A DNA stretch of 43,467 nt. It comes from Clostridia bacterium. GTDB taxonomy: Bacteria > Bacillota > Clostridia > Oscillospirales > CAG-272. This document shows, in pieces, positions 33,494-42,220 of the stretch. The number at the start of each line of letters is the position of its first letter. Positions within the stretch are counted from its first letter, which is position 1. The translations under genes and the position numbers were made by a program. The stretch spans positions 64,644 to 108,110 of the forward strand of contig JAFQEC010000008.1 in NCBI GenBank assembly GCA_017415805.1. Reading direction: 5' to 3'. The notes under the pieces are model-generated. The model was not told the DNA's origin. It saw only the letters and a list, made by a program, of their open reading frames with translations, and made no database searches.

Positions 33494-33595
33494 CAAGATC
33501 CCCCTTTTTTACAAAACAGCAACCGAATTATCCCCCGACACGGGGTGAAATATGCAAAGCCAAGCCTTCCGCACAGGCATTCTGCGAAGACTCGC

Positions 33596-33614
33596 GGGCG
33601 AACGCAGTTCGCCC
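33596..33614. repeat. REP-like hairpin
   Basis: GGGCGAAC and GTTCGCCC arms flank a 3-base loop in an intergenic GC-rich stretch. The form resembles repeated extragenic palindromes common in Clostridia; copy number cannot be checked here. Confidence 0.5.
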
Positions 33615-33633
33615 CTACTCCCCACTCTATCCC

Positions 33634-33753
33634 TGTTCATTCAAGAAGCAAGCAAGACAAGGCGCACCGCAGAAAGCAAGGCGCAGACGTAGCTCCCTAC
33701 GTTAAGCCGCTTTCGAGGAGCAACGCCGTATTGCGCCGCTTATTGGATGAACA
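33634..33753. repeat. Palindromic MITE-like element, copy A
   Basis: A 120-bp unit bounded by 11-bp inverted ends (TGTTCATTCAA and TTGGATGAACA, one mismatch). A further pairing of AAGGCGCA with TGCGCC lies inside, and the central hairpin is ACGTAG-CTCC-CTACGT. No ORF is credible. Confidence 0.75.
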
Positions 33754-33805
33754 TGGCATCGCCGTAATGTATGCGATATAAGAAAATTTGAATGTTGGTT
33801 AGTAG

Positions 33806-33905
33806 AAATTGTCGTAGACAAGGCGTAAGGGTGCGAAAATCCCGACGGCGTAGTTCCCTACGTCGAGGGATTTGAGTCACCCGACAACGAAGTATACGGC
33901 AATTT
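33806..33905. repeat. Palindromic MITE-like element, copy B
   Basis: A 100-bp unit bounded by AAATTGTCGTA and TACGGCAATTT (one mismatch). It has inner arms GGGTG/CACCC and AAATCCC/GGGATTT and a central GCGTAG-TTCC-CTACGT hairpin almost identical to that of copy A. It overlaps the stop codon of queA and can serve as its 3' hairpin. Confidence 0.78.
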
Positions 33906-34983
33906 ATACAATCAACATCGCATCGCCGAAGGAGAAAAAGCGATATTTTTCTCTTACAGCTTCCTCATAGGCGGCGATCATCGCGTCGCGGTTGTAGAAG
34001 GCCGAGACCAGCATGAGCAGCGTGCTCTCGGGCAGGTGGAAATTGGTGATCAGGGCATCCACAGCGCGAAAACGGTAGCCTGGGTAGATGAAAATGCCCG
34101 TATCCCCCGTAACGGGGTGAATTACACCCTGTTCGTCCGCCGCGCTCTCCAACGTGCGGCACGAGGTCGTGCCCACCGCAACCACGCGTCCGCCTGCGGC
34201 GCGGCATGCATTGATGAGGTCGGCAGATTCCTTGGAAACCGAAATGAACTCGGTGTGCATCACATGCTCGTCCACGCGGTCGGCCTTCACAGGGCGGAAG
34301 GTGCCAAGCCCCACGTGCAGCATTACGGGCGCGATCGCCACGCCCTTGGCCTTCACACGCTCCAGCAGCTCGGGGGTGAAGTGCAGCCCCGCGGTGGGCG
34401 CGGCGGCCGAGCCCTCCTCGCGTGCGTAGACGGTCTGATAGCGCTCGTTATCCTGCAGCTGTGCGGTGATGTAGGGGGGCAGCGGCATACGGCCGATCTC
34501 GTGCAGCACATCGTAGATGTTTGCATATTTTGCCGTGTCATACGATAGGCGCACCAAGCGGTTGCCTTCCTCCACGATGTCCTCCACCGTGGCCACGAGC
34601 TTTCCCTCTCCGAACACGATGCGCATCCCCATGCGCGCGCGCTTTCCGGGCTTCACCAGCGTTTCCCAGAGATCCAGCTCACGCTGGCGCAGGAGCAAAA
34701 GCTCCACGCCCGCCTCGGGCCGACCCTCGACATGCCCGTACAGGCGCGCGGGAATCACCTTGGAATCGTTAACCACGAGCACGTCGCCCGCGCGCAGCTC
34801 ATCCACGATGTCGTAAAAATGCTTGTGCACAAGCGACCCCTTGGCGCGGTCGAGCACCATCAATCGCGAGGCATCGCGCCGCTCGGTCGGGTGCTGGGCG
34901 ATGCGCTCCTCGGGCAGGTCGTAGTAAAAATCCGAGGTCTTGAGGTCAGTGGGGATTCTTTGGTTGCGAATGGGTTCGTTCAT
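33904..34983 (-). CDS. queA: S-adenosylmethionine:tRNA ribosyltransferase-isomerase
   Basis: A 359-residue enzyme that builds epoxyqueuosine on tRNA using the ribosyl group of SAM. Conserved blocks include DFYYDLPEERIAQHP, RLYGHVEGRPEAGVELLLL, the AAPTAGLHFTPELL active-site stretch and LHVGLGTFRPVK, ending in TNFHLPESTLLMLVSAF. I start at ATG 34983, with AAGGA at good spacing; a start at 35007 adds an unconserved leader. It diverges from the dapA promoter. Confidence 0.96.
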   Translation of the reverse strand: MNEPIRNQRIPTDLKTSDFYYDLPEERIAQHPTERRDASRLMVLDRAKGSLVHKHFYDIVDELRAGDVLVVNDSKVIPARLYGHVEGRPEAGVELLLLRQRELDLWETLVKPGKRARMGMRIVFGEGKLVATVEDIVEEGNRLVRLSYDTAKYANIYDVLHEIGRMPLPPYITAQLQDNERYQTVYAREEGSAAAPTAGLHFTPELLERVKAKGVAIAPVMLHVGLGTFRPVKADRVDEHVMHTEFISVSKESADLINACRAAGGRVVAVGTTSCRTLESAADEQGVIHPVTGDTGIFIYPGYRFRAVDALITNFHLPESTLLMLVSAFYNRDAMIAAYEEAVREKYRFFSFGDAMLIV

Positions 34984-35033
34984 AGGTTCCTTTCGGCGCG
35001 TCGGCACAAATTGCGAAATTCACGCAAAACCTG

Positions 35034-35062
35034 TTGACAAGCGCAGCATTTTATGTTAGTAT
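35034..35062 (+). promoter_or_regulatory. Promoter of the lysine riboswitch-dapAB transcript
   Basis: TTGACA (35034-35039), 17-bp spacer and TAGTAT (35057-35062); transcription would start near 35069, about 30 bases before the riboswitch. Confidence 0.82.
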
Positions 35063-35096
35063 GTGGGTAGACGGAAGCGTCGGAAAAACATAATAT

Positions 35097-35264
35097 AATG
35101 ATAGAGGCGCACATTGTGACCTCACACGGGCAAGACCGCCGCGGTCGCCGTAGCCCTTGTGGGAGCGCAGCGTGCCGAAGTGAGATGCCCGCGGTAAGCG
35201 TCTTGCTGGTCCGCACGGTTCAGAGCTGTGGGACTGTCGTCAGTTTATGATGGAGAGCTATCTG
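35097..35264 (+). promoter_or_regulatory. Lysine riboswitch (L box)
   Basis: The leader has the L-box signature. P1 is formed by GATAG (35100-35104) and CTATC (35258-35262), with AGAGGCGCA directly after the 5' strand, GCCGAAGTGAGATG in the core, GCTGGT, GGACTGTCGTC, and ATGGAGAGCTATC at the 3' end. Lysine binding would favour the downstream terminator and switch off dapA-dapB, whose pathway makes lysine and diaminopimelate. Confidence 0.9.
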
Positions 35265-35315
35265 TATGTTGCGAAGTGGGGGGAAAGCCTTGCTTCTATT
35301 ATAGTACAACTACAG

Positions 35316-35340
35316 CTGGTTTTCAACCAGTTTTTTTATT
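35316..35340 (+). terminator. Intrinsic terminator of the lysine riboswitch
   Basis: CTGGTT and AACCAG arms flank TTC, followed by a T7 run, about 50 bp before dapA. Its position fits the expression platform of the riboswitch. Confidence 0.85.
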
Positions 35341-35388
35341 TTTCTTCCGTTTTCTAACACCGAGAGCGCTCGGGGAAAGGACCTACTT

Positions 35389-36285
35389 ATGAGCAAGCTG
35401 AAAAATTCGATTTTCCAAGGCGCGGCAACCGCGCTCATCACCCCCTTCAAAAACGGGGCGATCGACTATGAGAGCCTGGACCGACTGATCGAGGCGCAGA
35501 TTGCGGGGGGCATTGACGCCATTGTGATCGCGGGCACCACGGGCGAGGCGGCAACCCTCACGCACGAGGAGCACTGCGACCTGCTGACCCACTCGGTCAA
35601 GACCGTAGCAGGGCGCGTACCCGTCATTGCGGGCACGGGCTCGAACGACACGGCCTACGGCATCGAGCTCTCGCGCCACGCCTGCGAGGTGGGATGCGAT
35701 GCACTGCTGCTGGTGACGCCCTACTACAACAAGGCCACCCCGAAGGGGCTTATTCAGAATTTCCTTGCCACGGCGGATGCCACCGACAAGCCCATCATTC
35801 TCTACAACGTGCCCTCGCGCACGGGCGTGAACATCACGCTCCCCGTCTACCGCGAGCTTGCCAAGCACGAGCGCATCGTGGCTGTCAAGGAAGCGTCGGG
35901 CAACCTCTCCGCCATTGCGGAGCTCATCGCCGAGTGCGGTGACGCGCTGGACGTGTATTCGGGCAACGACGACCAGATCGTTCCCATCATGTCGCTTGGC
36001 GGTAAGGGTGTCATTTCGGTGTTCTCGGGGCTGCTCCCGCGCCAGACGCACGATCTGTGCGCCGCCTGCCTTGCGGGCGATTTCCGCACGGGCGCGAAGA
36101 TGCAGCTGGAGTACCTCAAGCTCATGAACACGCTGTTCTGCGAGGTCAATCCCGTGCCCGTCAAGACCGCCTCGGCACTGCTCGGCCTTTGCGACGGCGA
36201 GATGCGTCTGCCCCTTTGCGCGATGGAAGACGCAAATCTTGCCAAGCTCAAGGCAGTGATGCGCGAATACGGCCTTTTGCAGTAA
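35389..36285 (+). CDS. dapA: 4-hydroxy-tetrahydrodipicolinate synthase
   Basis: A 298-residue TIM-barrel lyase that condenses pyruvate with aspartate semialdehyde at the entry to the lysine/DAP pathway. Thr50-Thr51 in GTTGEAATL, Tyr139, Arg144 and the Schiff-base Lys167 in VAVKEASGN match the catalytic set of DapA. An AAAGGA ribosome binding site precedes the ATG. It is controlled by the lysine riboswitch and followed 23 bp later by dapB. Confidence 0.97.
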   Translation: MSKLKNSIFQGAATALITPFKNGAIDYESLDRLIEAQIAGGIDAIVIAGTTGEAATLTHEEHCDLLTHSVKTVAGRVPVIAGTGSNDTAYGIELSRHACEVGCDALLLVTPYYNKATPKGLIQNFLATADATDKPIILYNVPSRTGVNITLPVYRELAKHERIVAVKEASGNLSAIAELIAECGDALDVYSGNDDQIVPIMSLGGKGVISVFSGLLPRQTHDLCAACLAGDFRTGAKMQLEYLKLMNTLFCEVNPVPVKTASALLGLCDGEMRLPLCAMEDANLAKLKAVMREYGLLQ

Positions 36286-36308
36286 ACCCACCGAAAGGAA
36301 GTTGAACA

Positions 36309-37064
36309 ATGCTGAACATTCTGCTTTGCGGCTGTGGCGGCCGTATGGGTGCGGCGGTTGCCGCCGCGGCGAAGGCCGCGGGCGAGCGGATCGTTGCAGG
36401 CGTGGACATCAATCCCGCCGCTGACAGCCCCTTCCCGATCTACGCCTCGCCCGAGGAATTTGCGGGCAAGGCCGACGTGATCGTGGACTTCTCGCACCAC
36501 AGCGCGCTTCAGGGGCTGCTTGCATACGCCGAGCGCACCGCAACCCCTCTTGTGATCTGCACCACGGGGCACAGCGACGAGCAGGTCGCGCTCATGCACG
36601 AATATGCAAAGCGCGTGCCGATCTTCTTCTCGCGCAACATGTCGCTTGGGATCAACCTGCTCATTTCGCTCTGCCGCCGCGCGGCGGCCACGCTGGGCGC
36701 GGATTTTGACATTGAGATCATCGAAAAGCACCACAACCAAAAGCTGGACGCCCCCAGCGGAACGGCGCTGATGATCGCCGACGCGATCGCCGAGAGCGAC
36801 AACGCCGAGCACCCCTACATCTACGACCGCCACGCCGAGCGCCGCAAGCGCGCACGCGGCGAGATCGGCCTGCACGCCGTACGCGGCGGCACCATCGTGG
36901 GCGAGCACGAGGTGCTGTTTGCGGGCAAGGACGAGACGCTCACGCTCGCGCACAGCGCGAGCTCCCGTGAGGTCTTTGCCACGGGCGCACTGCGCGCCGC
37001 ACAGTTCCTTGCAACCAAGGGCGCAGGCCTTTACAGCATGGACGACATTGTAAATGAGCTTTAA
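36309..37064 (+). CDS. dapB: 4-hydroxy-tetrahydrodipicolinate reductase
   Basis: A 251-residue NAD(P)H reductase for the second step of the DAP pathway. The dinucleotide motif GCGGRMG is at 8-14. The substrate site EIIEKHHNQKLDAPSGTAL carries the catalytic His pair and Lys. The C-terminal block EVLFAGKDETLTLAHSASSR is typical. It forms a two-gene operon with dapA and ends at an intrinsic terminator. Confidence 0.97.
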   Translation: MLNILLCGCGGRMGAAVAAAAKAAGERIVAGVDINPAADSPFPIYASPEEFAGKADVIVDFSHHSALQGLLAYAERTATPLVICTTGHSDEQVALMHEYAKRVPIFFSRNMSLGINLLISLCRRAAATLGADFDIEIIEKHHNQKLDAPSGTALMIADAIAESDNAEHPYIYDRHAERRKRARGEIGLHAVRGGTIVGEHEVLFAGKDETLTLAHSASSREVFATGALRAAQFLATKGAGLYSMDDIVNEL

Positions 37065-37070
37065 TAGTAA

Positions 37071-37103
37071 GCCCCCGAAACGGAACCCGTTTCGGGGGCT
37101 TTT
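37071..37103 (+). terminator. Intrinsic terminator of dapA-dapB
   Basis: GCCCCCGAAACGG pairs with CCGTTTCGGGGGC, followed by T4, immediately after the dapB stop. Confidence 0.92.
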
Positions 37104-37123
37104 AAGAGAATGAAGTGAAAGGA

Positions 37124-37292
37124 AAGGCTTCTCCTTGAGGAGAGGCTCCCGCAAAGCGGGTGGTGAGGTGTAGGATGCAAAGCATCCGTCGCTTCGTCAA
37201 TCAGCAACATTTTCAAAATGCACGCCGCTACGGCGGCTACACCTCATCCGTCAGGCATTCGCCTGCCACCTTCCCCTCAAGGGGAAGGCTTA
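37124..37292. repeat. MITE-like inverted-repeat element
   Basis: About 169 bp bounded by AAGGCTT at each end. The inverted ends are long and imperfect (AAGGCTTCTCCTTGAGGAG on the left against CCCCTCAAGGGGAAGGCTT on the right), and GTGAGGTGTAG pairs with CTACACCTCAT further in. Small GC hairpins lie inside. No ORF is convincing. It fills the gap between the dapB terminator and the convergent phosphodiesterase gene. Confidence 0.72.
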
Positions 37293-37309
37293 TCAATACG
37301 GGATTGGGC

Positions 37310-38134
37310 TTATCTCTCGGGTGTAAATTCATCAAAGATCGGGGCAACGCCCGCATTGAGGAAGGCGCGATATGCGGTGGCGTCCTTGATCGTGAACACA
37401 AAGGAAGCGGCACCCATACGGTGCGCGAGCGCACGCGCCATGCCGCGCGGATATTTGTGATCCCACGCGATAAAGTGGGGGCGACACAAGCAATTGAGCC
37501 ACATACGGGTGAGTAAAAAGTTCACCAACGGCGAGCCGTCGCGCTTTTCCTTGCCAAGATCGGTCCAGAGCAGGCCGCGCAGCACGTGCGGCGCGTTCTT
37601 TCGAAACCATTGGAGCAGCAGGGGGTTGAAGGACTCCACACACCACTCTCCCTTATAGTCGGCAAGGGTGTCAAGCAGTGCGGGGCAAAGAGCAGTGTTG
37701 CCACTCTCGCCCTTGAGCTCGATGAGCAACGGCACGCGCCCCGCAACGGTCTCCAGCACCTCTCGGAGCGTGGGAATCGTCTCGGTTTCCATCCCGTCAA
37801 GGGGCATTTTGCCAAGCTCTGCGGCGGTAAAGTCCGAGAGCCTGCCCTCTTTTGTGCACATGCGGTCGAGCGTGTAGTCGTGAAAAACCATCACGGTGCC
37901 GTCGCGCGAGAGCTGGACGTCCAGCTCAATGGCAAAGCCCCTCTCGGCCGCGCGTTCAAACGCCGCGCGCGAGTTCTCGGGCGCGCCCTCTCCCCAAAGG
38001 CCGCGGTGTGCATACGCGCGATCACGGAAGGGGGCGAGCTGTGCGGCGCGCGGCTTTTTGGGCGCGATCAGGAATATCCAAAGCAGGAAAAGCAACGTGA
38101 GCGTAAGCGCAATCGACAAGATCCAAGGCAGCAT
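37310..38134 (-). CDS. Membrane-anchored glycerophosphodiester phosphodiesterase
   Basis: A 274-residue GDPD-family enzyme cleaving glycerophosphodiesters to glycerol-3-phosphate and an alcohol. One N-terminal membrane helix (about 4-24) anchors it. The catalytic set is His43-Arg44 in AYAHRGLWG, Glu70 and Asp72 in ELDVQLS, and His85-Asp86 in VFHDYTLDR, so it should be active. The ATG overlaps the stop of the upstream MFS gene by one base (TGATG). Phospholipid-derived headgroups or teichoic-acid fragments are possible substrates. Confidence 0.93.
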   Translation of the reverse strand: MLPWILSIALTLTLLFLLWIFLIAPKKPRAAQLAPFRDRAYAHRGLWGEGAPENSRAAFERAAERGFAIELDVQLSRDGTVMVFHDYTLDRMCTKEGRLSDFTAAELGKMPLDGMETETIPTLREVLETVAGRVPLLIELKGESGNTALCPALLDTLADYKGEWCVESFNPLLLQWFRKNAPHVLRGLLWTDLGKEKRDGSPLVNFLLTRMWLNCLCRPHFIAWDHKYPRGMARALAHRMGAASFVFTIKDATAYRAFLNAGVAPIFDEFTPER

Positions 38135-39744
38135 CAGTCACCGCCTCCAATGCCGTCGGCAATCGTCTCGCCCGCGGTGGGCGTGCTATCCCCGTGGCGC
38201 ACAAAGAGCATGGTGAGGAACGAGAGTGCCACGAAGATGGCGGCGTATGGGAAGAGCGTGGTGAAGCGGATGTCCATAAACACACCCGAGAGCACGGGCG
38301 TCACGACCTGCGCCGCCATGCTGGCGGTGTAATAGTAGCCCGTGTATTTGCCCACATCCCCGCCGCGCGCCAGCTCCACCACCATCGGATAGGAATTGAC
38401 ATTGATGGTCGCCCAGCCGATGCCCGCCATGGTAAAGAGCAGATTCATCAGCCAAACGGGACTACCCACACGCATAAAGGAAGCGGCCACAAAAGACGCG
38501 CCGAGGATCAGCACGCCCGCAAGCACCATTTTCTTGCGCCCGAAGCGCGAGGTCAGAAACCCGACGGGGATATAGGCCACGATCGCGGCGGCGTTGGCGA
38601 TGAGCAGCGTGGTGTTATAGTCGATATTGAGCACCGAGCTTGCGTACACCGAATATTTACTGGCAACGGCGTTGTAGCCCATATACCAGAACACCACCGA
38701 GAACAGGATCAGCAAAAGCGAGGCGCGCTCGCCGCGCGTGAGGCGTCGGTCGCCCTTGTTTTCCTCAACGGCGGCGTTATCAATGCCAAGACGGGCACTC
38801 TCCTGCTCCATTTCCGCCGCCCACTTGGGCTCGCGCACGGTGAGCAAAAAGGCCGCGAGTGCCGCGAGCATCAGGATCGCAACGATGACGAAAAATCCCG
38901 TATAGGGCATCAGGGCGTTTGTGATCTTGCCCGTGCCCAGCACCGTGCCGACAAGGAGCACCACCACGCCGCCAATCGACCCCATCAGGTTGATGACGGC
39001 GTTACCCTTGGAGCGCAGGGGCTTGACGGTGACGTCGGGCATGAGCGCGACGGCGGGCGATCGAAACACGCCCATTGCGATCAGTGCAAGGAACAGGATT
39101 ACCATAAAGGCGACCAAGGCCCCGGGGTGTGCCGCCGTAACCGATGCGGCATAGGCCTGCCGCGCGGGCACCACGTAAGCGGTATAGTCGGGATTGGTCT
39201 CGCCTGCGGCGTTCTCCACCGTGATCGCGAGGAACCTCTCGTGCGAGATCAGACTCTGCAAGGGCTTCTTGGTGTCGCCGCCGAAGGGATTGATGCTTGC
39301 CACGATCTCACCGAAGCTCTTGTTGTCGGTGCTCTCCCCTTCCACTCGAATATTGGGATTGGCGTCCCACAGCGTTTCAAGCGCCTCGGTATACGCCGCA
39401 CCCTCGGTGGCATCGATCTTCTCCAGGTTCTTTAACTGGGCACTGTCGGGGATCGACAGCAGCACAAGCAGCGCGACCGCCACCACTGTTCCGATAAAGA
39501 TAAAGGGCGTGCGGCGGCCGTAGCGGCTGCGCGAGCGATCCGAGATCGCACCGAACAGCGGCAACAAAAAGAGCGCAAGGATATTGTCGACCGCCATGAT
39601 CGCGCCCGAGGCCGCCTGGGGAAGCCCGAACTTGTCGGTCAGAATTTTGGGAATAATGTTGTCGTACGCTTGCCAAAATGCAATGATCAAAAAGAAAGCA
39701 AAGCCAACGAAGATCGTGCGCTTGTAGTTTAGCTTTGTGCTCAT
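38134..39744 (-). CDS. MFS/GPH-type transporter with large external loop
   Basis: A 536-residue, 12-helix major-facilitator-type transporter. Helices 1-3 lie within residues 10-98, with the cytoplasmic motif DRSRSRYGRRTPFI between helices 2 and 3, as in sugar/cation symporters of the SLC45 or GPH type. An unusual hydrophilic stretch of about 108 residues (100-208) follows helix 3 on the outside. A cytoplasmic linker and the second six-helix half follow, with SRFGRKKM. It overlaps the Nudix gene by 4 bp and the GDPD gene by 1 bp. A sugar or phosphodiester substrate is plausible but not shown. Confidence 0.85.
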   Translation of the reverse strand: MSTKLNYKRTIFVGFAFFLIIAFWQAYDNIIPKILTDKFGLPQAASGAIMAVDNILALFLLPLFGAISDRSRSRYGRRTPFIFIGTVVAVALLVLLSIPDSAQLKNLEKIDATEGAAYTEALETLWDANPNIRVEGESTDNKSFGEIVASINPFGGDTKKPLQSLISHERFLAITVENAAGETNPDYTAYVVPARQAYAASVTAAHPGALVAFMVILFLALIAMGVFRSPAVALMPDVTVKPLRSKGNAVINLMGSIGGVVVLLVGTVLGTGKITNALMPYTGFFVIVAILMLAALAAFLLTVREPKWAAEMEQESARLGIDNAAVEENKGDRRLTRGERASLLLILFSVVFWYMGYNAVASKYSVYASSVLNIDYNTTLLIANAAAIVAYIPVGFLTSRFGRKKMVLAGVLILGASFVAASFMRVGSPVWLMNLLFTMAGIGWATINVNSYPMVVELARGGDVGKYTGYYYTASMAAQVVTPVLSGVFMDIRFTTLFPYAAIFVALSFLTMLFVRHGDSTPTAGETIADGIGGGD

Positions 39745-40292
39745 GCTTTTTTCTCCTTTTCCAGCATGGCCGCCACACGCAAAATGGCGACCTGCGTTTT
39801 TCCGTCGGGGATGCGCCCCGCGAGCACCTCGTTGACAGCATCCGAAAGCGGCATGCGGAACACTTCGAGGAGTTCGTCCTCGTCGAGCTCTCTCTCACCG
39901 AAGGTGAGTCCGCGCGCAAGGAACATATGGATGCGTTCGTTCAGGAGCGCGGGCGAGCCGTAATAATCCCCCAAGGGGATCAGCTCGCGTGCAAGCGCGC
40001 CCGTTTCCTCACGCAGCTCGCGCGCGGCGGCCTCGCGGGGGTCCTCATCAGCCGCATCCAGCTTTCCTGCGGGAATTTCCACCAGCACCTTTCCATAAGC
40101 ATAGCGGAACTGGCGTTCCAGCACCACCTCGCCCTCGTCGGTAAGGGGCAGAACGCAGACCGCGCCAACGTGACGGATGTACTCTCTCACCGACCGCACG
40201 CCGCCCGGCAGCGCGACGTCGTCCTTATAAAGATGCACCACCTTGCCGTCAAAAATGAGCTGCGAGGAAATCTGCTTTTCGGTCATATCCAT
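39741..40292 (-). CDS. Nudix hydrolase (ADP-ribose pyrophosphatase-like)
   Basis: A 183-residue Nudix enzyme. The Nudix box runs from Gly76 in AGKLDAADEDP through REAAARELREETGAL (catalytic RELREE at about 91-96). The preceding VLERQFRYAYGKVLVEIPAGK is typical of the ADP-ribose pyrophosphatase branch (NudF/YqkG). It probably cleaves ADP-ribose or a related nucleoside diphosphate sugar. It is the first gene of the Nudix-MFS-GDPD operon, with AGGAG before its ATG and a promoter directly upstream. Confidence 0.92.
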   Translation of the reverse strand: MDMTEKQISSQLIFDGKVVHLYKDDVALPGGVRSVREYIRHVGAVCVLPLTDEGEVVLERQFRYAYGKVLVEIPAGKLDAADEDPREAAARELREETGALARELIPLGDYYGSPALLNERIHMFLARGLTFGERELDEDELLEVFRMPLSDAVNEVLAGRIPDGKTQVAILRVAAMLEKEKKA

Positions 40293-40326
40293 TATTGTGT
40301 CTCCTTTTGTGTTGTTTCCATCATCA

Positions 40327-40355
40327 AGTATACCCCAAATTTTGAAAAAAGTAAA
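40327..40355 (-). promoter_or_regulatory. Promoter of the Nudix-MFS-GDPD operon
   Basis: TTTACT (40350-40355) and TATACT (40327-40332) with a 17-bp spacer on the minus strand, about 35 bp before the Nudix start. Confidence 0.65.
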
Positions 40356-40364
40356 GAAAAAGCA

Positions 40365-40402
40365 AAAAATAAGCGAGGAGACGCGCTCACTCGCTTATTT
40401 TT
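40365..40402. terminator. Terminator of recA-recX
   Basis: AAAAATAAGCGAG and CTCGCTTATTTTT arms (13 bp) flank a 12-base loop. The recX stop lies within the stem. On the minus strand it ends in a T-run. Confidence 0.88.
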
Positions 40403-41027
40403 CATTCCACATGCGGCGCAACGCACGCTTCGCCTCGGCAGGTGCATAGCCGTAGCGCTGCATGCGCGCGAGCAGTCGGTGCAGCTGTGCCGCGTCGGTC
40501 GGGATCGCTGCACGAAGGCGGCGCAGCAAGCGCACGCAACGCCCGACCGCGTCCTCGTCCGCAAGACGCTCACGCACGCGCCTCAACGCGCCGTCTCCGT
40601 AGCCCTTGGCGCGCAGATCCGCAAGGATACGGCGATCGCCCCAGAGCTTGGCAAGGCCGCGCTCGGCCTCGCGCAAGGCACCCTCTGCCTCGTTGAGATA
40701 GCCCCGCGTCGCCAGATCCTCCACAGCCTCGGCCGCTACATCGGCCGCATGCCCACGTGCGCGCAGCTTTTCGATCAGATGGCGGCGCGACGTGCCGCAC
40801 ACCGAAAGCATGCGAAGCCCCACGCGCATGGCCGCCGTGACCGCCGCCTCGCGCCGAAGGTGCTCCAGTTGCGCAGCGTCCACCCCACCGATCTGCGGGA
40901 TCGCCCGCAATCGGGATGCAAAAAGCATCAACACCTCTCGCTCACCCGCGCCGTTTTCCAGCGTGAGCAAAAGCTGCGCGCCGCCGTCTGCGGCGCGCAG
41001 ATCCCGTATGCTCCAATCAGTTGTCAT
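40395..41027 (-). CDS. recX: Regulatory protein RecX
   Basis: A 210-residue RecX-family protein that modulates RecA filament activity. It is built of three-helix repeats with family marks such as [63 protein letters not shown] and [12 protein letters not shown]. It overlaps the recA 3' end by 11 bp and so is translationally coupled, which is typical. Confidence 0.95.
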   Translation of the reverse strand: MTTDWSIRDLRAADGGAQLLLTLENGAGEREVLMLFASRLRAIPQIGGVDAAQLEHLRREAAVTAAMRVGLRMLSVCGTSRRHLIEKLRARGHAADVAAEAVEDLATRGYLNEAEGALREAERGLAKLWGDRRILADLRAKGYGDGALRRVRERLADEDAVGRCVRLLRRLRAAIPTDAAQLHRLLARMQRYGYAPAEAKRALRRMWNEK

Positions 41028-42141
41028 CGTCCAGCTTCAACGCACGCAGATCGAATTCCTCATCGTCCTCGTCGTCCACGTCGAAGGCCTCCTCCCTCAG
41101 CTCAAGCTTGTCGGCCTGCGCACGGATCTTGGCATCGATCTCGTCAAAAAGTGCGGTATTGCTCTCAAGCAGCTTGCGGATATTGTCCTTGCCCTGCCCC
41201 AGACGCTCGCCGTTATAGGAGAACCACGAGCCGCTTTTCTGGATCACATCCAGCGCAAGGCCGATGTCCACAAGCTCTCCCGCACGCGAGATGCCCTTGC
41301 CGTACAAAATATCAAATTCTGCCACGCGGAAGGGGGGCGCGACCTTGTTTTTCACGATCTTGCACTTGACGTGGTTGCCGTAGATATCGTTGCCGTTCTT
41401 GAGCTGCTCGGTCTTACGCACGTCGATGCGCACCGAGGCGTAGAACTTGAGCGCGCGGCCGCCCGTGGTGGTCTCGGGATTGCCGTACATCACGCCGACC
41501 TTCTCACGCAGCTGGTTGATGAAGATGACCACCGCATTGCTCTTGGAGATGACTGCCGAGAGCTTGCGCATAGCCTGTGACATGAGGCGCGCCTGCACGC
41601 CGACCTGGGACTGGCCCATATCGCCCTCGATCTCCTGACGGGGCACGAGTGCCGCCACCGAGTCGATGACGACCACATCCACCGCACCCGAGCGCACGAG
41701 TGCCTCGGTGATATCCAGCGCATCCTCGCCGCAATCGGGCTGAGAGACCAGCAGATTGTTGATGTCCACACCCAGCGCCTTGGCATAGACGGGGTCAAGC
41801 GCGTGCTCGGCGTCGATAAAGGCGGCCTGCCCGCCCGTTTTTTGCACCTCGGCCACGATGTGCAGTGCGACCGTGGTCTTACCCGAGGATTCGGGGCCAA
41901 AGATCTCGATAATGCGCCCGCGCGGCACACCGCCGATGCCCAGTGCCATATCCAGCGAGAGCGAGCCCGTGTGCACGGCCTGCACCTCCATGTGCGTGTT
42001 CTCGCCCAGCTTCATGATCGTGCCCGCACCGTAATCACGCTCCAGCTGCTTGATCGCGGTCTCCAGTGCCTTCTTGCGCTCTGCGGCGTCTGCGCCTGCC
42101 AGCGAAACGGCAGGCTTTTTGCTTTTGCTCTCCTTTGCCAT
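41017..42141 (-). CDS. recA: Recombinase A
   Basis: A 374-residue RecA with Walker A GPESSGKT (82-89), the [11 protein letters not shown]alker B region, loop L2 around [18 protein letters not shown], and the acidic C-terminal tail [19 protein letters not shown]. It forms filaments on single-stranded DNA for recombination and co-protease activity. The N terminus has about 15 extra residues compared with compact RecAs. A perfect promoter and GGAGGAG ribosome binding site precede it. Confidence 0.98.
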   Translation of the reverse strand: MAKESKSKKPAVSLAGADAAERKKALETAIKQLERDYGAGTIMKLGENTHMEVQAVHTGSLSLDMALGIGGVPRGRIIEIFGPESSGKTTVALHIVAEVQKTGGQAAFIDAEHALDPVYAKALGVDINNLLVSQPDCGEDALDITEALVRSGAVDVVVIDSVAALVPRQEIEGDMGQSQVGVQARLMSQAMRKLSAVISKSNAVVIFINQLREKVGVMYGNPETTTGGRALKFYASVRIDVRKTEQLKNGNDIYGNHVKCKIVKNKVAPPFRVAEFDILYGKGISRAGELVDIGLALDVIQKSGSWFSYNGERLGQGKDNIRKLLESNTALFDEIDAKIRAQADKLELREEAFDVDDEDDEEFDLRALKLDDDN

Positions 42142-42173
42142 GTCTGCTCCTCCTCGGCTTATGTGTTGTATTC

Positions 42174-42202
42174 ATTATACGACACGCCGCAGCCTTTGTC
42201 AA
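42174..42202 (-). promoter_or_regulatory. Promoter of recA-recX
   Basis: Perfect TTGACA (42197-42202), 17-bp spacer and perfect TATAAT (42174-42179) on the minus strand. I see no GAAC-N4-GTTC type LexA box in or near it. Confidence 0.92.
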
Positions 42203-42220
42203 GCGTTTTTTGAAATTATT

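Noticed and set aside
33500..33905. CRISPR array candidate
   Set aside because: Repeats are palindromic, of unequal size and only two, without regular spacers; no cas gene is present.
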